DNA of 14,994 nt from JARRNO01 sp037384885. GTDB lineage: Bacteria > Acidobacteriota > UBA4820 > DSQY01. The stretch lies in assembly GCA_037384885.1 (NCBI GenBank), contig JARRNO010000069.1, positions 1-14,994 of the forward strand. Direction: 5' to 3'. The translations under genes and the position numbers were made by a program. Below the pieces are notes generated by a model. It was not told the DNA's origin. It was given only the letters and a program-made list of their open reading frames with translations, and searched no databases. How positions within the stretch are numbered: the stretch's first letter is position 1; each line of letters starts with the position of its first letter. Positions 7,496 through 12,825 of the stretch are shown here, piece after piece.

Positions 7496-8755
7496 ATGGG
7501 CAAGACGTTCGCGGAAAAGGTCCTGGCGGAAAAGGCGGGCTTGAAAGAGGTTTCGCCCGGGCAGATCGTCACGGTGCGCCCGGACCACCTGCTGACCCAC
7601 GATAATACCAGCGCCATCATCGGCAAAATCGGCCCCGAGCTGGAGCGATACGGCCTGGTGAACGCCGATCTTCCGGTCATCGCCATCGACCACGTCGTGC
7701 CGGCGGCCAGCGAGAAGACGGCGGTGGGACACGCCGCCATCCGCAAGTTCGTCAAGACCTACGGCGTCCGCCATTTCTTCGACGTGGGCGAGGGGGTGTG
7801 CCACCAGCTCATACTGGAAAAGGGGCTCGCAAGGCCGGGAAGTCTCATTCTCGGCAGCGACAGCCACACATGCACCTATGGCGCTCTCAACGCCTTCTCA
7901 ACGGGCATCGATCGCACCGAGGCAGCCGCGTTGATGCTCACCGGCGAGACGTGGCTGAAGGTGCCGGAAACGATCAAGATCAGCCTTTCCGGGCGCCTCC
8001 CGGAGGGTGTCACGGCCAAGGATCTCATCCTGACCATTATCGGCCGGATCGGCGCGGACGGGGCGAACTACAAGGCCGTAGAGTTTCATGGAGACCTTGG
8101 CGGCCTGGCCATGGACGACCGTTTCACCATAGCCAACATGGGCATCGAAATGGGCGCCAAGATCGCCGTCTTCCCCGCAGACCATCAGACACAGGCATAC
8201 CTGGAGGGCCACGGCGCTCCAGGTCATCGGGAGACCGTCTGGGCCGATGAAGACGCAAACTACTGCTCCGAGGAGGCCTTCGATCTGAATCATCTCGAAC
8301 CCTCGGCCGCCTGCCCGCATGCGGTGGACAACGTGAAACCGGTCCGGGAGATTGCCGGCCTGCCCATCCAGCAGGCCTACCTGGGCACCTGCACCAACGG
8401 CCGGCTGTCCGACCTGCAGGCCGCGGCGGCGCTTCTGAAAGGAAAGCACGTGGCAAAGGGCGTGCGCCTTCTCGTCATTCCCGCCAGCCGGTCCATCTTC
8501 CAGGCGGCCCTCGCCGACGGTACCATCGCGACCCTTGCGGACGCCGGCGCCATGGTAGGACCTCCCGGCTGCGGCCCCTGCCTGGGCGCGCACATGGGCC
8601 TGCTCGCTCCGGGCGAGCGTTGCGTCTCCACCAGCAACCGGAACTTTCAGGGCCGGATGGGCAGCAAGGAATCCGAGATCTATCTCGTCAGCCCGCTCAC
8701 CCTCGCCGCCAGCGCCCTCACCGGCGCCCTCACCGATCCCAGAAACGTCCAGTGA
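7496..8755 (+). CDS. LeuC-type large subunit of an aconitase-superfamily dehydratase
   Basis: This 419-residue protein matches the compact large subunits of the 3-isopropylmalate dehydratase/homoaconitase/dimethylmalate dehydratase group. It has D122-S123-H124-T125 in GSDSHTCTYGALNAFSTGI, and the cluster ligands C299 (GTCTNG), C359 and C362 (PPGCGPCLG). The start ATG has GAGG about 8 bases upstream. It should bind the [4Fe-4S] cluster and form a heterodimer with the small subunit encoded at 9256-9747. The two genes are separated by an inserted element carrying the gene at 8789-9160. The cytoplasmic complex would interconvert hydroxy-acid and unsaturated acid. No leuA, leuB or other leucine genes are adjacent, while citrate-lyase-type genes follow. 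An aconitase- or alkylmalate-dehydratase role in the same catabolic route is therefore more likely than leucine synthesis. Family certain, substrate not. Confidence 0.88.
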   Translation: MGKTFAEKVLAEKAGLKEVSPGQIVTVRPDHLLTHDNTSAIIGKIGPELERYGLVNADLPVIAIDHVVPAASEKTAVGHAAIRKFVKTYGVRHFFDVGEGVCHQLILEKGLARPGSLILGSDSHTCTYGALNAFSTGIDRTEAAALMLTGETWLKVPETIKISLSGRLPEGVTAKDLILTIIGRIGADGANYKAVEFHGDLGGLAMDDRFTIANMGIEMGAKIAVFPADHQTQAYLEGHGAPGHRETVWADEDANYCSEEAFDLNHLEPSAACPHAVDNVKPVREIAGLPIQQAYLGTCTNGRLSDLQAAAALLKGKHVAKGVRLLVIPASRSIFQAALADGTIATLADAGAMVGPPGCGPCLGAHMGLLAPGERCVSTSNRNFQGRMGSKESEIYLVSPLTLAASALTGALTDPRNVQ

Positions 8756-8788
8756 ACAGGGAGGATTGGAGGAAGGGAGGACGCATTA

Positions 8789-9160
8789 TTGATTAGGGAT
8801 CCTTTAACGGAAGAGGTTATAGGTGCGGCAATTGAGGTACACACCCATCTGGGCGCGGCTTTGCTTGAAAGTGTATATGAGGAGTGCCTGTGCCACGAAC
8901 TTGCATTGAAAAATCTATCCTTTCAGCGCCAAGTCTCCCAGCCCATCCAATACAAGGGACTTCACCTCGACTGCGGATTCCGTCTGGACATCCTTGTTGA
9001 GGACAAGCTCATCATCGAGGTGAAAGCAGTAGAACGCCTTTTGACTGTGCATCAGGCACAACTGATAACCTATCTTAAGGTTGCAGGAATCCCAACCGGG
9101 CTTCTTATCAATTTTCATGTGGCCCACCTGAGACAAGGCATCCGAAGGTTACACTCTTAG
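8789..9160 (+). CDS. GxxExxY-family protein, putative PD-(D/E)XK nuclease-fold
   Basis: This protein has 123 residues. The start is most likely TTG at 8789, about seven bases after a GGGAGGAC ribosome site lying at the inner edge of the element's left arm. Family hallmarks are VIGAAIEVHTHLG, LLESVYEECL (E27, Y30) and QLITYLKVAGIPTGLLINF. The namesake glycine is alanine here (Ala24). The nuclease-like signature is D67 (FRLDILVE), E77-V-K79 (IIEVKAVE) and Q91 (HQAQL), the D...ExK...Q layout of the PD-(D/E)XK superfamily. The family is widespread, short and often multi-copy in environmental genomes; its biochemical role is not established. It splits the large and small subunit genes of a dehydratase, is AT-richer than its neighbours, and is bounded by an inverted repeat found gene-free in adjacent spacers. 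It is probably a passenger or mobility function of that element, not part of the pathway. Confidence 0.82.
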   Translation: MIRDPLTEEVIGAAIEVHTHLGAALLESVYEECLCHELALKNLSFQRQVSQPIQYKGLHLDCGFRLDILVEDKLIIEVKAVERLLTVHQAQLITYLKVAGIPTGLLINFHVAHLRQGIRRLHS

Positions 9161-9189
9161 GGTCGATAGGAAAGATAAATGAACCTGGC

Positions 9190-9206
9190 AACTCAAAAAA
9201 TGAGTT
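9190..9206 (+). other. Hairpin at the inner edge of the element's right arm
   Basis: AACTCA (9190-9195) and TGAGTT (9201-9206) form a perfect 6-bp stem with a five-A loop, directly abutting the right arm that begins at 9207. It lies 30 bases after the GxxExxY stop. It might be a structural part of the element. No U tract follows, so termination is not supported. Confidence 0.35.
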
Positions 9207-9255
9207 CTTCCCATCCTCCCGTCCTCACTGTGAGAAATTTCTGTGGAGCATGGCG

Positions 9256-9747
9256 ATGAACGTATTCAGGTATGGGGACGACGTCAACACGGACCTGCTC
9301 TTTCCGGGCCGGTACACTTACACCTGCGCCAAGGCGGAGGAGATCCTGCCCCACCTGCTGGAAGACCTGGACCCGGCCTTCGCCCAAACCGTGAAGCCGG
9401 GCGATGTGATCCTGGCGGGGAAGAATTTCGGCTGCGGCTCGTCGCGGGAACAGCCGGCGCTGGGTCTGAAGGCTGCGGGAATCCAGGCGGTGGTGGCCGT
9501 TTCGTTCGCACGGATCTTTTTCCGCGCCGCCGTCAACCAGGGACTTTTGCTCGTGGAATGCCCCGGGGCGGTGGAGGCCTACCAAGAAGGTGATACAGTC
9601 TCTTTGGACGCCGCATCCGGCAAGGTCTCGGTGGGGGAGCGCACCTTCGATTTTCCGCCGCTCCCGCCCGAAATACTGGCGATCCGAGACGCCGGCGGCC
9701 TGCTGCCCTACGCCCGCAAGAAACTCAAAGAACATGGGGCAGAATAA
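9256..9747 (+). CDS. LeuD-type small subunit of an aconitase-superfamily dehydratase
   Basis: From the ATG at 9256 this is 163 residues. That start is preferred because GGAG at 9245-9248 is then seven bases upstream; the in-frame ATG at 9250 would be only one base from it. Family features are the N-terminal YGDDVNTDLLFPGRYTYT and the substrate-side loop NFGCGSSREQP (S62, S63, R64), followed by GLKAAGIQAVVAVSFARIFF. It is the swivel subunit completing the active site with the large subunit encoded at 7496-8755. In the LeuD/homoaconitase family the segment corresponding to RYTYT is the loop that helps set substrate preference (commonly RYL.T). Tyr-Thr-Tyr-Thr is not the typical isopropylmalate form, so the substrate is probably not isopropylmalate. 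It is separated from its partner gene by a 474-base inserted element and followed after 9 bases by another copy of that element. Confidence 0.87.
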   Translation: MNVFRYGDDVNTDLLFPGRYTYTCAKAEEILPHLLEDLDPAFAQTVKPGDVILAGKNFGCGSSREQPALGLKAAGIQAVVAVSFARIFFRAAVNQGLLLVECPGAVEAYQEGDTVSLDAASGKVSVGERTFDFPPLPPEILAIRDAGGLLPYARKKLKEHGAE

Positions 9748-9756
9748 ACATAGAGT

Positions 9757-9820
9757 ATGGGAGGAAGGGGGGACAAAGACGGGGTGTCTGATATCATTCT
9801 CCCGTCCTCCGTTCCTCTTG
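9757..9820 (+). repeat. Intergenic inverted-repeat element, copy C (empty form)
   Basis: This lies between the small-subunit stop (9747) and the CitDE start (9840). The purine-rich arm from 9759 (GGGAGGAAGGGGGGAC, then AAAGACGGGG) faces the pyrimidine arm CTCCCGTCCTCCGTTCCTC (9799-9817, with TTG following). AGGAA (9762-9766) pairs with TTCCT (9812-9816), and GGGGGAC (9768-9774) pairs with GTCCTCC (9804-9810) with one G-U. It is the most degenerate of the four copies. Like copy D it carries a short extra purine stretch inside the left arm. Spacer length (92 bases) is close to the 96 and 93 bases of the spacers holding copies A and D. Confidence 0.6.
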
Positions 9821-9839
9821 TTTAGTCAAAGGTGGGAAG

Positions 9840-11057
9840 ATGACGATGACGGGTATAGCGGGGAGATGGGGCGAGAAAGTTCGTTCGGACTGCCGGGTGG
9901 AGGTGGAACCGCGCGCCAAGGGGGGCGTCGATCTCGAGGTCCACAGCAAGGTGGAGCGTCTCTATGGGGAATCCATCCGGAAAACCTGCCTCGGAGTACT
10001 GAAATCGCTGGGGGTCAAAAACGCCCGGGTAAAGATCGAAGACACCGGCGCCCTTGAGTTCGCCCTCGCCGCCCGGCTCGAAACGGCGGTTAAAAGGGCT
10101 AGGCTGGCGCAAGTCCGGGAATCGCTTCCGGAACCCGGCCCCGGGCTCATCGCCTCTTCCAGAAGAGAGCGTTTCCGCCGTTCGCGCCTCTACCTTCCGG
10201 GCAACGAGCCCAAGTATTTCACCAACGCAGCCCTCCACGAACCCGACGGCGTGATCCTCGATTTGGAAGATTCGGTGGCGCCTTCCGAGAAGGACGCCGC
10301 CCGCCTGCTCGTCCGGAACGCGCTGAGGACGGTGGATTTCAAGGACGCTGAACGCATGGTCCGCATCAACCAGGGCGAAATGGGGTTCGAAGATCTGGAG
10401 GCGGTGATTCCCCAGAACGTACACGTCATCCTGATCCCCAAGGTTGAGTCGCCCCAGCAGGTGAAAGAGGTGGACGAGCGCGCAGAGGCGCTGCGGCGGA
10501 AGGCCGGCCTCGAAAGCCCGGTGATGCTCATGCCCATCATCGAAAGTGCCCTCGGCTGCTTCAAAGCCCTTGAGATCGCTTCGGCAAGCCCGAATGTCGT
10601 GGCGCTTACGATCGGCCTCGAAGACTACACGGCCGACATCGGAGCGGCCAGAACATCTGAAGGGAAAGAATCCCTCTGGGCGAGACAGGTGGTGGTCAAC
10701 GCCGCACGCGCAGCCGGGGTGACACCCATCGACACGGTCTTTTCGGACGTGGGCGACATGGAGGGTCTAAAAGCCGCGGCGCTGGAGGCCAAAGGCCTGG
10801 GGTTCGAAGGCAAGGGGTGCATTCACCCCCGCCAGGTTCCGGTGGTCAACCGCGCCTTTGCCCCCGCGCAGGAGGACATCGAAAAGGCCGCCCGGATCGT
10901 CACGGCCTTCGAGCAGGCCGAGCGAGAGGGCGCGGGCGTGGTCTCGCTCGGCTCGAAAATGATCGACCCGCCCATCGTCAAGCGGGCCCTCAGGACCGTC
11001 GAGATGGCCGAAGACCTGGGCCTTTTACCCGAAAACTGGCGGAAGAACAACCGGTGA
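9840..11057 (+). CDS. citDE: CitD-CitE fusion: acyl carrier + citryl-CoA lyase subunits of a citrate-lyase-type complex
   Basis: This 405-residue protein is normally two. Residues 1 to about 95 match the gamma subunit (acyl carrier protein) CitD: VEVEPRAKGGVDLEVHSKVE, YGESIRKTCLGVL, EDTGALEFALAARLE. Residues about 113-395 match the beta subunit CitE: RRSRLYLPGN, ILDLEDSVAPSEKD (D141, E143, D144), MPIIES (E235), GLEDYTADIG, VFSDVGDMEGL and GCIHPRQVPVVN. In citrate lyase, CitD carries a phosphoribosyl-dephospho-CoA arm on a serine; CitE cleaves citryl-ACP to oxaloacetate and acetyl-ACP. The attachment motif (ESSD/ESGD in enterobacterial CitD) is here VRSD, leaving one serine (Ser16) nearby but one position off in my alignment. 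GGTGGGAAG supplies the ribosome site; the ATG at 9846 is a possible alternative start. The next gene encodes the alpha subunit. Citramalate is an alternative substrate to citrate. Confidence 0.88.
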   Translation: MTMTGIAGRWGEKVRSDCRVEVEPRAKGGVDLEVHSKVERLYGESIRKTCLGVLKSLGVKNARVKIEDTGALEFALAARLETAVKRARLAQVRESLPEPGPGLIASSRRERFRRSRLYLPGNEPKYFTNAALHEPDGVILDLEDSVAPSEKDAARLLVRNALRTVDFKDAERMVRINQGEMGFEDLEAVIPQNVHVILIPKVESPQQVKEVDERAEALRRKAGLESPVMLMPIIESALGCFKALEIASASPNVVALTIGLEDYTADIGAARTSEGKESLWARQVVVNAARAAGVTPIDTVFSDVGDMEGLKAAALEAKGLGFEGKGCIHPRQVPVVNRAFAPAQEDIEKAARIVTAFEQAEREGAGVVSLGSKMIDPPIVKRALRTVEMAEDLGLLPENWRKNNR

Positions 11058-11060
11058 TTC

Positions 11061-11130
11061 ACAGGGAGGAAGCGAAGACGGGAGGGTCTTACTGTCTCAT
11101 CAGGACTCCAGTCCCTCCCGTCCTCCCTGT
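11061..11130 (+). repeat. Intergenic inverted-repeat element, copy D (empty form, best preserved)
   Basis: This starts three bases after the CitDE stop. The left arm is split: ACAGGGAGGA (11061-11070) and CGGGAGGG (11079-11086), with an 8-base insertion AGCGAAGA between. The right arm CCCTCCCGTCCTCCCTGT (11113-11130) is perfectly complementary to both halves, giving 8+10 paired bases with an 8-base bulge and a 26-base loop. This copy defines the element ends as ACAGGGAGGA...TCCTCCCTGT. AAAAAGATG follows the right arm, 20 bases before the citF-like start. Confidence 0.8.
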
Positions 11131-11150
11131 AAAAAGATGCGGGGCGAATC

Positions 11151-12710
11151 ATGGCGAAGGTTGAACTGAGAAAGAACAAAGCGGGGCGGAAGGTCCCCAC
11201 AGTGGTCAACGGGCGCGAGCAGGCGCCCTTCCAGGGAGTGGGCGCGACGAAGCCGGCGGGCAGGCAGGCGGCGCCCCCCATTTCGAGCGCGGCGGACTAT
11301 CCGTCGAACGGGGACAAGCGGGTCGCTTCCCTGGAAGAAGCGCTCGAGGCCTGCGGGCTTCGTGACGGCATGACCCTTTCAACGCACCATCACTTCCGGA
11401 ACGGCGACCTCGTGGCGAACCAGCTCTTCGAAACCTGCGCCCGCCTCGGCAGGAAGGACCTCATGTGGTTTCCCTCCGCGTCTTTTCCGTGCCACGAGCC
11501 GCTCATCGCGCAGATGGAGGCCGGCGTCATCCACCACATCGAAGGCTCCATGAACGGGCCGCTGGGCGACTACTGCACCGACGGCAGAATGCGGGGCATG
11601 GGCGTCCTTCGCTCCCACGGCGGCCGCTGGCAGGCGATCCAGGACGGAGAGGTCCACGTGGACATCGCCGTCATCGCGGCTCCCTGCGCCGACCCCTTCG
11701 GCAATGCCAACGGCGTCGGCGGGCCCGCCGCCTGCGGCTCGCTGAACTTCGCCCTGGCCGATTCCCTGTACGCCGACAAGGTCATCGTGGTGACCGACAC
11801 AATCGTGCCCTTTCCCTGCATTCCATGGCAGATTCAGGGCAACCGCGTGGACTGCGTGGTCACGGTGGACCGGGTGGGCGATCCTTCCAAAATCGTATCC
11901 GGAACCACGAAAATCACGCGCAGCCCCGACCGGCTGCTGATCGCCGAAATGACCGCGCGGTTTCTTCGGGACGCCGGCATCATGCGCGACGGATTTTCTT
12001 TCCAGGCGGGGGCGGGCGGCATCGCGCTGGCCTTCGTCCTTCACCTGAAGGAAATGATGAAGGAGGCCGGGGTCAAGGCCCGCTTCGTCCGTGGCGGCTC
12101 CACCCGCTACCTGGTGGACCTGCTGAACGAAGGGCTGGCCGACTACATCCTGGATGGGCAGACCTTCGACCTGGACGGGGTGGCCTCCATGCGGGACAAC
12201 CCGCGCCACGTGCCCACCAGTCCCTTCACCAGCTACAACTACCACGGGAAAGGATTCTTCGGAACCTTCGTGGACGCGGTGGTCCTGGGCGCCACCGAGG
12301 TGGACGTGAACTTCAACGCCAACGTAGTGACCCACTCAGACGGCCGCCTGCTCCACGGGATCGGCGGCTGGCAGAACTGCCTCTTTTCGGGGTGCACCAT
12401 CCTGGCCCTGCCCTCCCTTCGCGACCGTATTCCCGTCATCGTAGACGATGTGACCACCCTCACCGGCCCCGGCGAACTGATCGACGTCATCGCCACCGAG
12501 CGGGGCCTCTGCATCAACCCCCGCCGGAAAGACCTCCTGGACGCGGTCAAGGGGAGCACGCTGCCCATCCGCGATATCCACGATCTCAAGGCCGAGGTGG
12601 AACAGATCTGCGGCGCCCCCGCTCCGCCGGAGCGTACGGAAGAACCCGTCGCCGTGATCAAGTGGGTGGACGGCACCGTCCTCGATTCGGTGTGGAAGGT
12701 CAGCCGCTGA
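11151..12710 (+). CDS. citF: Citrate lyase alpha subunit-like (acetyl-ACP:citrate ACP transferase)
   Basis: This 519-residue protein is close to the usual CitF length (about 510). Family landmarks run throughout: VVNGREQAPFQG near the N-terminus, GLRDGMTLSTHHHFRNGDLV, GNANGVGGPAACGSLNFALA, VTVDRVGDPSKI, LLDVQ-equivalent ILDGQTFDLDG, ATEVDVNFNANVVTHSDG, GCTILALPSLRDRIPVIVDD and VIKWVDGTVLDSVWKV at the C-terminus. In the complex CitF transfers the acyl carrier from acetyl to citrate, releasing acetate, so CitE can cleave the citryl thioester. It belongs to the CoA-transferase fold group and is cytoplasmic. Together with the preceding CitD-CitE fusion it completes the catalytic subunits. The ligase CitC and the prosthetic-group genes citX and citG are not in the window and must be elsewhere if the complex is active. 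It is probably the last gene of the operon: a 115-base gap and an unrelated exported protein follow. Citramalate lyase alpha is the main alternative. Confidence 0.9.
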   Translation: MAKVELRKNKAGRKVPTVVNGREQAPFQGVGATKPAGRQAAPPISSAADYPSNGDKRVASLEEALEACGLRDGMTLSTHHHFRNGDLVANQLFETCARLGRKDLMWFPSASFPCHEPLIAQMEAGVIHHIEGSMNGPLGDYCTDGRMRGMGVLRSHGGRWQAIQDGEVHVDIAVIAAPCADPFGNANGVGGPAACGSLNFALADSLYADKVIVVTDTIVPFPCIPWQIQGNRVDCVVTVDRVGDPSKIVSGTTKITRSPDRLLIAEMTARFLRDAGIMRDGFSFQAGAGGIALAFVLHLKEMMKEAGVKARFVRGGSTRYLVDLLNEGLADYILDGQTFDLDGVASMRDNPRHVPTSPFTSYNYHGKGFFGTFVDAVVLGATEVDVNFNANVVTHSDGRLLHGIGGWQNCLFSGCTILALPSLRDRIPVIVDDVTTLTGPGELIDVIATERGLCINPRRKDLLDAVKGSTLPIRDIHDLKAEVEQICGAPAPPERTEEPVAVIKWVDGTVLDSVWKVSR

Positions 12711-12719
12711 ACGAATTCG

Positions 12720-12734
12720 CCGCCCATTGGGCGG
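12720..12734 (+). terminator. Hairpin after citF, possible weak terminator
   Basis: CCGCCC (12720-12725) and GGGCGG (12729-12734) form a perfect 6-bp GC stem with an ATT loop, nine bases after the citF stop. It is where an operon end would be expected, but no T run follows, so intrinsic termination is doubtful. The rest of the 12711-12825 spacer shows no copy of the purine/pyrimidine inverted repeat. Confidence 0.3.
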
Positions 12735-12825
12735 GGAGACCGTTGAACCTGCCCTTGCCGGAACGCGCTTCGTGGCGTAAGAATAAAAACAGTCACGATG
12801 CCAAAACGCGACCGGGAGGGGTGTC

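Larger units (their letters stand above)
8757..9230 (+). mobile_element. Gene-bearing inverted-repeat element, copy B, enclosing the GxxExxY gene
   Basis: The left arm 8757-8780 (begins CAGGGAGGATTGGAGG) and right arm 9207-9230 (begins CTTCCCATCCTCCCG) can pair over 24 positions. There are only three mismatches (8760/9227, 8767/9220, 8774/9213) and a couple of G-U pairs. The left arm starts one base after the stop of the large-subunit gene. Everything between the arms is the GxxExxY gene plus short flanks. The enclosed DNA is visibly less GC-rich than the operon: line 9061-9120 is 24/60 GC against 42/60 for 7081-7140. The same arms occur without a gene in the other three spacers. I read this as an integrated or retained element; no target-site duplication could be established, and movement is inferred. 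Confidence 0.65.

Noticed and set aside
8750..9240. Target-site duplication around the gene-bearing element
   Set aside because: TGA occurs at both edges (8753-8755 and 9231-9233), but the left one is the stop codon and three bases is too little to call a duplication.
7496..9747. Leucine biosynthesis leuC/leuD assignment
   Set aside because: No leuA or leuB nearby, the small-subunit loop is unusual (RYTYT), and the downstream genes are citrate-lyase type. The family is kept, the pathway is not claimed.
7407..11130. CRISPR-like array
   Set aside because: The repeats are inverted within each copy, imperfect, far apart and separated by genes, with no uniform spacers.
11379..12335. Long minus-strand open frame opposite citF (His/Val-rich)
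   Set aside because: It is a shadow of the citF reading frame; low-complexity composition with no family signature and no ribosome site.
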